38,581 bases of DNA, taken from Myxococcales bacterium (lineage in GTDB: Bacteria; Myxococcota_A; Polyangia; Palsa-1104; SHYY01). A program made the position numbers and the translations under genes. The stretch spans positions 1 through 38,581 of the forward strand of contig SHYY01000037.1 of the NCBI GenBank assembly GCA_009692555.1, read 5' to 3'. The notes beneath the pieces are model-generated. The model saw nothing but the letters and a program-made list of their open reading frames with translations. It did not search any database and had not been told where the DNA came from. Shown here one piece after another: positions 7,197 to 15,275 of the stretch (position 1 is its first letter; each line of letters begins with the position of its first letter).

Positions 7197-7568
7197 CTAC
7201 TTGCCCGCCTCGTCCTCGTCAACGATTCGTAGGAGATCCTCGAGGCCCTCGCGCATCACGTCGGCCACCCGCGAAAGGCCGGGCGACGGCTCCTCGCCCG
7301 ACTCGACGCGCAGCCGCCGCCGGGCGCCGCGCACCTGCAGCTTCTCGTCGTAGCGGAGGGCCTTGATCTTGCGGAATGTCTCGACGTCGCGGCGACGGTA
7401 AACGCGCTGGTTGGTGCGCGACCGCTCGGGCTGGATCTCGCGCCGGAACTCGCTCTCCCAGAAGCGCAGCACGTAGGGCTCGACGCCCACCAGCCGCGCC
7501 ACCTCGCCGATCTTGAAGTACTCCTTGTCCGGGATCTCGACGACAGGAGCTCCGGATCCTTGGCCCAC
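7197..7568 (-). CDS. MerR-family HTH regulator
   Basis: 123 residues from a GTG at 7568 with GGGAG four bases upstream, just after the ihfA stop. The MerR N-terminal helix-turn-helix spans ~17-85: YFKIGEVARLVGVEPYVLRF, then FWESEF and RVYRRRDVETFRKIKALRY. The C-terminus is short and acidic and carries no metal-binding cysteines, so it is not a classic metal or drug sensor. A MerR-like gene directly after ihfA is a recurrent arrangement in deltaproteobacteria; its targets are not known to me. The 8-bp gap implies translation from the ihfA mRNA. Confidence 0.9.
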   Translation of the reverse strand: MGQGSGAPVVEIPDKEYFKIGEVARLVGVEPYVLRFWESEFRREIQPERSRTNQRVYRRRDVETFRKIKALRYDEKLQVRGARRRLRVESGEEPSPGLSRVADVMREGLEDLLRIVDEDEAGK

Positions 7569-7576
7569 GGTGCTCC

Positions 7577-7855
7577 CTAGCCGTTCAGGGCGTTCTTCAG
7601 GACCTGGCTGGGCTTGAAGGTGAGCACGCGGCGCGCGCTGATCGTGATCTCCTGGCCGGTCTGCGGGTTCCGGCCGACGCGCGAGTTCTTGTCGCGGACC
7701 ACGAAGTTCCCGAAGCCGGAGATCTTGATCTTCTCCCCGCGCTCGAGCGTCTCCTTGATCATGTCGAACACGACCTCGACGATCTCGGCGGCCTCCTTCT
7801 TCGAGAACCCGCCCACCTTCTCGTAGACGTTCTCGATGATGTCCGCCTTGGTCAT
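7577..7855 (-). CDS. ihfA: Integration host factor alpha subunit (HU/IHF family)
   Basis: 92 residues from the ATG at 7855, with AGGAG nine bases upstream. MTKADIIENVYEKVGGFSKK is the family N-terminus, GFGNFVVRDKNSRVGRNPQTG the DNA-binding beta arm with the conserved Asn-Pro intercalating tip, and RRVLTFKPSQVLKNALNG the C-terminus. It bends DNA as a heterodimer with IhfB or as a homodimer. It lies between pheT and the MerR gene, as in E. coli where ihfA follows pheT. Confidence 0.93.
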   Translation of the reverse strand: MTKADIIENVYEKVGGFSKKEAAEIVEVVFDMIKETLERGEKIKISGFGNFVVRDKNSRVGRNPQTGQEITISARRVLTFKPSQVLKNALNG

Positions 7856-7909
7856 CGTCGTCTTCTCCTGCTCTGTCTTTTCGCTCACGGTCATCCCTCG
7901 GAAGCTCCA

Positions 7910-7938
7910 CTGATACGTGCGCCAAAGCGAAAAGTCAA
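7910..7938 (-). promoter_or_regulatory. Probable sigma-70-type promoter of ihfA-merR
   Basis: On the minus strand TTGACT (7938-7933) and TATCAG (7915-7910) are separated by 17 bp, about 55 bp upstream of the ihfA start. This would give ihfA its own transcript besides read-through from pheT. Confidence 0.5.
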
Positions 7939-7988
7939 ACAGTACCGCCACCGTATGCCACCGTACCGGCATCACGGAGGCGGGTCGC

Positions 7989-10483
7989 CTAACGCGTGTC
8001 GACCTGGAACTCGGCCTTCAGGGCGTCCATCACGCGCGCGTGGTCGGCGTTGACCTCGTCGTCGGTGAGGGTGCGATCGGGGGCGCGGTAGTGGATCGAC
8101 CAGAGCAGGCCCTTCTTGCCCGGCGGCACGCGCCCGGGCTCGCGGTAGTCCTCGCGGATGTGCACGCTCTCGACGAGCAGCGAGGCGCGGACGATCGCCG
8201 CCTGGATCGCCGCGGCGGGGATGGCGGCGTCGACGAAGAACGAGCTGTCGCGCGACGAGCCGGGGAAGCGCGCGAGGGGGCCCATCACGGTCGGCGCGGC
8301 GGTGGAAAAGGGCGCGAGGTCGAGCTCGAAGGCGAAGGCGGGGAGCGCGATGCCGAGGCGCTCGCGCAGCGCCGGATGGAGCTCGCCGAGCACGCCCAGG
8401 GCGGTGTCACCGTTGCTCTCAACGGTGAGCGCAGCGCGCAGGCCGGGGTGGAAGAAGGGCGCCTCGTCGCTGGTGGCGGCGCGAAAGGTGGTTCCGGGGA
8501 TGCGGCAGCGGTCGAGGAGGCCCTCGACGACGCCTTTCACGTCGGAGAAGTCGAGCTCTGCGCCGGGCTTCAGCCAGCCGCCTCGGCGACCTGAAAGCAC
8601 GCCGGCGACCATCTGGCGCTCGTCGGGAAGAGGCTCGCCCTTCCCTTCACAAGTACGGGCATCCTCGGCGGCGAAGCCGCCTTCGGAGCAGCTCGCTCCG
8701 CTCACCGCCTGCGGCGCCCGGGGACGACGGCGGAAGGTGGTCCCGATCTCGAAGAGGGCGACGTCGGCGACGCCGCGGGAGAGGTTGTGTTGCAGCGCAG
8801 CAAGCAGCCCCGGGAGGAGCGAGGTGCGGAGCGCGGACTGCTCCTCGCGGAGCGGGTTCTGGAGCAGGAGCGGATCGCTTCGTCCGTCGGTGAAGCCGAG
8901 CGCGGCGATGCGCTCGGGGGCGATGAAGGCGAAGGAGAGGGTTTCGGCGAGGCCGAGTGCCCACAGCGCGTCGCGGGCGGAATCGGCGGCCTCCGCGGCG
9001 GGATCGGGCGCGCCGCCGACCCCCGTGGCGCGCGGTAGCGTGGCGGGCACGCGGTCGTAACCGTGGACGCGCGCCACCTCCTCGATGAGGTCGATCTCGC
9101 GCGTGAGGTCGGGGCGAAACGTCGGGACGAGACAGCGCAGGGGACCCTCGTCGCCTTCGCAGGTGAGGCCGAGGGAGGTGAGGATGCGCGCCTGCTCGGA
9201 GGGGCTGACGGGAGTGCCGAGGAGGCGCTCGGTGCGATCCGGGCGGAGCACGATCGCGCGGGGATCGATCGGGTGCGGGTAGCGGTCGATGGCGCCGCGG
9301 GCGATGCGCGCGCCGGTCGACAGGGCGATCCGGCGGGCACAGCGCAGCGACGAGAGAGTCACTCCGTCGTTGGGATCGGTGCCGCGCTCGAAGCGCTGCG
9401 AGGCCTCGCTGTGCAGTCCGAGGCGGCGGGCGGTGCGGCGGATCCGCGGGCCGGCGAAGTGGGCGCTCTCGAGCAGGATCCGGGTGGTCGCGGGGCCGAC
9501 CTCGCTGTGCCGGCCGCCCATCACGCCGGCGATGGCGACCGGACGCTCGGCGTCGCAGATCGCGAGGTCGTCGCCGGTGAGGGCGCGCTCCTGGCCGTCG
9601 AGGGTGGTGATCGGCTCGCCTGGGCGCGCGCGGCGGACGACGATGGCGTGGCCGGCGAGGCGATCGAGGTCGAAGGCGTGCAGCGGGTGGCCGGTCTCGA
9701 GGAGGCCGAGGTTGGTGGCGTCGACGACGTCGTTGATCGCGCGCACGCCGAGAGACTGGAGGCGGAGCCGCACCGGGAGCGGGCTCTGGCCGACCTTCAC
9801 GCCCAGGAGCACGCGGGCGGTGTAGCGCGGGCAGCCTTCGGCGTCCTCGAGGGTGACGGTCGCCAGTTCGGTGACCGGTCCCTCGCTGAGCCAGGGTTCG
9901 AGATCCGCCGAGAGCGGGCGGAGGCGGGCGCCGGGGAAGAGCGCGGTGAGCTCGCGGGCGACGCCGAGGTGGCCGAGGCAGTCGGGGCGGTTCGGGGTGA
10001 CGTTGAGCTCCAGAATCGTGTCGGGGAGGCCGAGGAGCGCTGCGGCGTCGGCGCCGGGAGCGGCATCGCTGTCGAGGATCAGGATGCCCTCGTGGGAGGC
10101 GCCGAGGCCGAGCTCGTCCTCGGCGCACAGCATCCCGGGCGAGAGCACGCCGCGCACCTCCTTGGGTGCGAGGGTGATCCCGTTTGGCAGGGTCGCGCCG
10201 GGGCGGGCCCAGACGACCTTGCCTCCCGGCGCCGGCACGTTGGGTGCGCCGCACACGACCTGAGTGACCTCGTGGCCGTCGAAGACGTCGACCAGGGTGA
10301 GCTTGTCGGCCTTCGGGTGGCGGCGGGTCTCGCGCACCTCGGCGACGATCACCCCCGAGAGGCCGGCACCGAGACGGGTCTCGCCCTCGACTTCCAGGCC
10401 GGCGGCGGTGAGGCGCGCGGCAATCTCGGAGTCGGTCGCGGCGAGCCCGTCGAGAAGCTCGCGGAGCCAGTTGACCGAGACCT

Positions 10484-10487
<4 letters not shown>
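7989..10487 (-). CDS. pheT: Phenylalanyl-tRNA synthetase beta subunit
   Basis: 832 residues. With PheS it forms the alpha2-beta2 enzyme charging tRNA-Phe. Visible order: N-terminal domain ([11 protein letters not shown]), tRNA-binding OB domain (~39-150; [12 protein letters not shown]), B3/B4 editing region, B5 domain, core, and C-terminal FDX anticodon-binding domain (~740-832; [16 protein letters not shown]). Oddity: residues ~589-613, between [11 protein letters not shown] and [12 protein letters not shown], are extra and are encoded by a hairpin-rich insert at 8667-8716 that keeps the frame. The start overlaps the pheS stop by 4 bp, implying translational coupling. Confidence 0.97.
8667..8716. 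repeat. In-frame hairpin-rich insert within pheT
   Basis: Three adjacent hairpins: GGCGGC-GAA-GCCGCC (8667-8681), CGGAG-N7-CTCCG (8684-8700) and a CCGC-CT-GCGG stem near 8705-8714. The core CCGCCTGCGGCG is shared with dispersed element copy A. It encodes a Ser/Cys/Gly/Ala-rich loop not expected in PheT. Confidence 0.55.
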
Positions 10488-11527
<1,040 letters not shown>

Positions 11528-11555
11528 TTCGGAAGCCCGCGTTGCGGGGGGTCGG

Positions 11556-11906
11556 CTACGCCGCGGTGGCGACGGCGACGATCTTCTGGAAGGCGGCCGG
11601 ATCGCTGATCGCGAGGTCCGCGAGGATCTTGCGGTCGATCGCGACGTGGTGCGTCTTCAGGCCGCCGATCAGCTTCGAGTAGGAGACCCCGGCGCCGCGG
11701 GCGGCGGCGTTGATCCGCACGATCCAGAGGCGGCGGAAGTTGCGCTTGCGGACCTTCCGGTCGCGGGTGGCGAAGCGCCACGCGTGATGGACGGCATCGA
11801 CCATCGCCTTCCAGAGCTTCGAACGCCCTCCGCGGAAGCCCTTGGCGGCTTGACGGATCCGGTTGCGGCGCCGACGCGCCTTGAAACCACGCTTTACCCT
11901 GGGCAT
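11556..11906 (-). CDS. rplT: 50S ribosomal protein L20
   Basis: 116 residues, the normal length. [17 protein letters not shown] and the basic segment [12 protein letters not shown] are diagnostic. Assembles early onto 23S rRNA; in several bacteria L20 represses its own operon by binding mRNA. AAGGAG lies eight bases before the ATG, directly after a perfect hairpin (11923-11938). Confidence 0.98.
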   Translation of the reverse strand: MPRVKRGFKARRRRNRIRQAAKGFRGGRSKLWKAMVDAVHHAWRFATRDRKVRKRNFRRLWIVRINAAARGAGVSYSKLIGGLKTHHVAIDRKILADLAISDPAAFQKIVAVATAA

Positions 11907-11922
11907 CGTCCAACTCCTTTTT

Positions 11923-12006
11923 GTCCCGGCTTCGGGACCCGCGCGCTCGCGGGTTTGCGACCCTTATCCGTGGGACCGCGTACCTACCTGAAAGCAGCTT
12001 TCAGGT
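11923..12006 (-). promoter_or_regulatory. Three-hairpin rpmI-rplT intergenic leader
   Basis: The 126-bp gap between rpmI and rplT holds three perfect hairpins: ACCTGAAAG-CAG-CTTTCAGGT (11986-12006), CCCGCG-CGCT-CGCGGG (11938-11953) and GTCCCG-N4-CGGGAC (11923-11938). The last two share one base, and the last ends five bases before the rplT Shine-Dalgarno. The rest of the operon is tightly packed, so this leader is a candidate for L20 autocontrol or mRNA processing. Confidence 0.6.
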
Positions 12007-12032
12007 CAAGAACTTCCGGCCGTGGGCCGTGG

Positions 12033-12239
12033 TTAGATTCCGCCGCCGTAGGGCAGCATGGCCTTCACCTGCGCCTCCTGGGCGTGGGAGACGACCTTGG
12101 TGCCGCGCAGGTGGCGCTTGCGCTTGTGGGCCTCGTGGGACAGCAGATGCGACTTGTTGGCCTGCATGTGCTTGACATGGCCGTTGGCGGTGATCTTGAA
12201 CCGCTTCTTGGCCCCCGAATGGGTCTTCATCTTGGGCAT
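12033..12239 (-). CDS. rpmI: 50S ribosomal protein L35
   Basis: 68 residues. MPKMKTHSGAKKRFKITANG and the KSHLLSHEAHKRKRHLR segment are diagnostic. It lies 7 bp after infC and upstream of rplT, the universal infC-rpmI-rplT order. Confidence 0.98.
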   Translation of the reverse strand: MPKMKTHSGAKKRFKITANGHVKHMQANKSHLLSHEAHKRKRHLRGTKVVSHAQEAQVKAMLPYGGGI

Positions 12240-12246
12240 GGCGCTC

Positions 12247-13260
12247 TCACTTTGCTGGCTTGTTGGGAGTGGACGTCCCCTTGGGCGCGGGACGGGGGCG
12301 GACGATCTCGTCGGAGTCGCGCGGCTTGCGCGGTTCGGCCGCGACGGCTGGCTCGGCCTCCGCCGACGGACGCTTGATCTCGCCGGTCACGCGCGGCGCG
12401 CGCGGCGCGGCGGCGACGGCAGGCTTCGGCGCGGCCCGCTTGATCTCGTCCGTCACGCGCGGCTTCTTGGGCTCCACGGCGACGGGGGCGGAGGGGGCGA
12501 CGGCGACGGGCGGCGGGGCCGCGGGCGCCGGGGGGATGAGCGCCGGTGCGGGCTTGATGATCTCGTCGGAGTCGCGCGGCCTTCGCGGCTCGGCCGGGAC
12601 GAAGACGGTCGGTGGGGGGGCGGCCACGGGCGCCGCGGCGGGCTTGACCTCCGACACGGCGGGCGGTGCCAGGGCAGGCTTGGGCTGCGCGGCGGCCTGC
12701 GCCGGTGCCCCCCCGGGAGTGGCCGGCTTGACCACGCCGCTGCGCGGGGCGATCACCATCAGCATCCGGCGCCCTTCCATCATCGGGTTCTGCTCGACGA
12801 CGGCGATGTCGTTGCACGCCTCGACCACCGCCTTGAGCATCGCCTGCCCCGTCTCCGGGTGCACGATCTCGCGGCCGCGGAAGATGATCACCAGCTTCGC
12901 CTTGTTCCCCTCGCTGAGGAAGCGGCGAATGTGCTTCACCTTGAAGTCGAAGTCGTGGTCGTCGGTCTTCGGGCGGAACTTGATCTCTTTCAAGATCACC
13001 GTCGACTGATGCTTCTTCGCCTTCTGCTGCTGCTTCGACTGCTCGTACTTGAACTTCCCGTAGTCCATGATCCGGCAGACCGGTGGCATGGCCTTCGGGG
13101 AGACCTCGACGAGATCGAAGCCACCCTCCTCCGACAGACGGATCGCGTCGTCGGTGCGCATGATGCCGAGCTGCCCACCGTCGGCGCCGATGACGCGCAC
13201 CTCGGGCACGCGGATGCGGCGGTTGACGCGGTAGCTGTCCTGGTTCGGGGATCTGTCAAT
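12247..13260 (-). CDS. infC: Translation initiation factor IF-3 with long repetitive C-terminal extension
   Basis: 337 residues if started at ATT 13260. That codon overlaps the thrS stop (ATTGA), has AAGG five bases upstream, and restores the conserved N-terminus YRVNRRIRVPEVRVIGADGG; the only ordinary in-frame start nearby, GTG 13209, would delete RVNRRIR. ATT is the known infC start in E. coli, where IF3 uses it for autoregulation. The N domain (MPPVCRIMDYGKFKYEQ), linker (KKHQSTVILKEIKFRPKTDD) and C domain (NKAKLVIIFRGREIVHPETG) are complete by ~residue 195. The remaining ~140 residues are Pro/Ala-rich and hold four copies of a PR.SDEI.RP-type motif. M. xanthus IF3 (Dsg) also has a C-terminal extension. 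Binds the 30S subunit and checks initiator tRNA. Confidence 0.92.
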   Translation of the reverse strand: MDRSPNQDSYRVNRRIRVPEVRVIGADGGQLGIMRTDDAIRLSEEGGFDLVEVSPKAMPPVCRIMDYGKFKYEQSKQQQKAKKHQSTVILKEIKFRPKTDDHDFDFKVKHIRRFLSEGNKAKLVIIFRGREIVHPETGQAMLKAVVEACNDIAVVEQNPMMEGRRMLMVIAPRSGVVKPATPGGAPAQAAAQPKPALAPPAVSEVKPAAAPVAAPPPTVFVPAEPRRPRDSDEIIKPAPALIPPAPAAPPPVAVAPSAPVAVEPKKPRVTDEIKRAAPKPAVAAAPRAPRVTGEIKRPSAEAEPAVAAEPRKPRDSDEIVRPRPAPKGTSTPNKPAK

Positions 13261-15025
13261 CGGCCTTGGGATGGTCGTCTCCTGCGGTCATCGAGTTCGT
13301 GAGCGGGGGGCGCGCCTCTCGGGCGATGCGATCGGCGAAGTCGCCGAGCGGCATCGGGTCGAGCTGCTTGCCGTCGCGTGCGCGCGGGGCAACGGCCCGC
13401 GCGGCGACTTCCTTGTCCCCGATCACCAGCATGTACGGGATCTTGTCGAGCTGGGCGCGCCGGATCTTGGCGCCGAGCTTGTCATTCGAGAGGTCCATGT
13501 CGACGCGCAGGCCGCGGGCGGCGATGGCCTTCTGGGCTTCGCGCGCAAACTCTTCGTGCTTCTCCGAGACGACGACGACGCGCGCCTGGATGGGCGCGAG
13601 CCAGAGCGGGAAGGCCCCGGCGTAGTGCTCGATCAGCAGCGCGATGAAGCGCTCGAAGCTGCCGAAGATGGCGCGGTGGATGACCACCGGGCGGTGCGGC
13701 GCGTTGTCCTCGCCGACGTAGGTGAGGTCGAAGCGCTCGGGGGCCATGTAGTCGAGCTGGATGGTGGCGCACTGCCACTTGCGGCCGAGGGCGTCGGTGA
13801 TGTCGAAGTCGATCTTGGGGCCGTAGAAGGCGGCCTCGTGCGGCTCGATGTGGTAGGCGAGGCCCTTCGCCTTGACCACCTCCTCGAGCGTCTTTTCGGC
13901 CTCGTCCCAGACCGCGACGTCGCCCATGAACTTCTCGGGGTTGCGGGTGGAGATCTTGGCGGTGTAGGTGAGGCCGAGCGCCTGGTAGACCCGGTGGACG
14001 AGGTCGATCAGGCGGGCGATCTCTTCGCCCACCTGCGACGGCATGAGGTAGGTGTGGCCGTCGTCCTGCGAGAACTGGCGCACACGGGTGAGGCCGCCGA
14101 GGGTGCCGGAGGGCTCGTTGCGGTGGAGCACGCCCTGATCGTGGAGGCGCAGCGGGAGGTCGCGGTAGGAGCGCAGCTCCGAGCCGTAGATCAGCATGTG
14201 CGACGGGCAGTTCATCGGCTTCAGCCCGAAGGTCTGATCCTCGGACTCGAAGTGGAACATGTGCTCTTTGTAGTGCGCGGCGTGGCCGCTGCGCTCGAAG
14301 AGGGCCATGTTGAAGATCAGCGGGGTGCGGACCTCGACGTAGCCCTCTCCGAGGAGGAGCTTGCGCATCACGTCGGAGAGGGTCTGGTAGAGGACCGCGC
14401 CGCGGGGCAACCAGAACGTGGCACCCGGGGCAAACGGGTGAACCATGAAAAGCCCCAGCTCCTTGCCGAGCTTGCGGTGGTCGCGCTTCTTGGCCTCCTC
14501 GACCTGGGCGAGGTAGGTGCGGAGCTGCTTGGCGTCGGGGAAGGCGGTGCCGTAGATGCGCTGGAGCATCTTGTTGCGGGAGTCGCCGCGCCAGTAGGCC
14601 CCGGCCACCGAGAGGAGCTTGAAGGCCTTGATCTCGCCGGTGGTCTTGCAGTGGCCGCCGCGGCAGAGATCGACGAAGTCGCCGTGGCTGTGGAGGGTGA
14701 TCCGTTCGCCCTCGGGGATGCCGCGGGCGAGCTCGACCTTGTACGGCTCGTTCTTGTTTTCGAAGTAGGCGATGGCCTCTTCGCGCGACAGCTCGCGCTC
14801 GACGAAGGGGTGATTGGCGGCGACGATCTCCGCCATGAAGAGCTCGATCCGCTCGAGGTCCTCGTCGCTGAAGGGGTGCGGGGCGTCGAAGTCGTAGTAG
14901 AAGCCGTTCTCGATCGGCGGGCCAATGGTGATCTTGGCGTCGGGCCACAGGCGTTGCACCGCATCGGCCATCACATGGGCGGCCGAGTGGCGTAGCTTGT
15001 CGAGGTCGGTGCTGGGCGCTGCCAC
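13256..15025 (-). CDS. thrS: Threonyl-tRNA synthetase, TGS-less
   Basis: 589 residues from a GTG start. It begins directly in the second (editing) domain, with HSAAHVMADA (zinc-like HxxxH) and HGDFVDLCRGGHC. The catalytic core follows: motif 1 region, motif 2 (HRNEPSGTLGGLTRVRQFSQ), zinc-binding Cys in KPMNCPSHMLIYG, and HRAIFGSFERFIALL as motif 3. The anticodon-binding domain is at ~480-575. The usual ~60-residue N-terminal TGS domain is absent, and the sequence upstream does not encode one. Head of the thrS-infC-rpmI-rplT-pheST block; a terminator-like hairpin lies 25 bp before the start. Confidence 0.96.
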   Translation of the reverse strand: MAAPSTDLDKLRHSAAHVMADAVQRLWPDAKITIGPPIENGFYYDFDAPHPFSDEDLERIELFMAEIVAANHPFVERELSREEAIAYFENKNEPYKVELARGIPEGERITLHSHGDFVDLCRGGHCKTTGEIKAFKLLSVAGAYWRGDSRNKMLQRIYGTAFPDAKQLRTYLAQVEEAKKRDHRKLGKELGLFMVHPFAPGATFWLPRGAVLYQTLSDVMRKLLLGEGYVEVRTPLIFNMALFERSGHAAHYKEHMFHFESEDQTFGLKPMNCPSHMLIYGSELRSYRDLPLRLHDQGVLHRNEPSGTLGGLTRVRQFSQDDGHTYLMPSQVGEEIARLIDLVHRVYQALGLTYTAKISTRNPEKFMGDVAVWDEAEKTLEEVVKAKGLAYHIEPHEAAFYGPKIDFDITDALGRKWQCATIQLDYMAPERFDLTYVGEDNAPHRPVVIHRAIFGSFERFIALLIEHYAGAFPLWLAPIQARVVVVSEKHEEFAREAQKAIAARGLRVDMDLSNDKLGAKIRRAQLDKIPYMLVIGDKEVAARAVAPRARDGKQLDPMPLGDFADRIAREARPPLTNSMTAGDDHPKAD

Positions 15026-15040
15026 GGTCGAGGGGGGTCC

Positions 15041-15088
15041 TTAAGAAATGAAAAAAGCGCTGGCGGCCGTCACCACGCTGCGGCTCAT
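15041..15088 (-). CDS. Possible 15-codon leader peptide upstream of thrS
   Basis: ATG at 15088 to TAA at 15041 encodes MSRSVVTAASAFFIS. It spans the terminator-like hairpin at 15050-15079 and lies between tRNA-Val and thrS. GAGG lies about 11 bases upstream. A leader that couples translation to the hairpin would fit attenuation, but one Thr codon is weak evidence and the ORF may be chance. Confidence 0.25.
   Translation of the reverse strand: MSRSVVTAASAFFIS
15050..15079 (-). terminator. Terminator or attenuator between tRNA-Val and thrS
   Basis: On the minus strand AGCGTGG pairs with CCA-G-CGCT (one bulged G), followed by TTTTTT (15056-15051). It ends about 25 bp before the thrS start. It either ends the tRNA-Val transcript or acts as a conditional attenuator of the thrS operon. 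Confidence 0.55.
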
Positions 15089-15107
15089 CGGTTGGTCGGT
15101 CCTCTTG

Positions 15108-15179
<72 letters not shown>

Positions 15180-15193
15180 GAAAAGCCCCCAGG

Positions 15194-15222
15194 GTGGTAG
15201 TCCCGTGCGGCGCTGGTGTCAA
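15194..15222 (-). promoter_or_regulatory. Sigma-70-type promoter of tRNA-Val (and probably thrS operon)
   Basis: On the minus strand a consensus TTGACA (15222-15217), a 17-bp spacer and TACCAC (15199-15194), 14 bp before the tRNA 5' end. No other promoter-like pair is visible before thrS. Confidence 0.6.
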
Positions 15223-15275
15223 GACAATTTGGGCGCGGGAACCGGGCGCTCCGCGTGGTATGGGGTGGGCCTAGC

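Noticed and set aside
13271-14995. 574-residue plus-strand frame opposite thrS
   Set aside because: An antisense shadow typical of high-GC codon bias; the opposite strand encodes an unmistakable ThrRS.
15026-15107. T-box riboswitch before thrS
   Set aside because: There is no T-box sequence or stem I/specifier structure, and the leader is too short.
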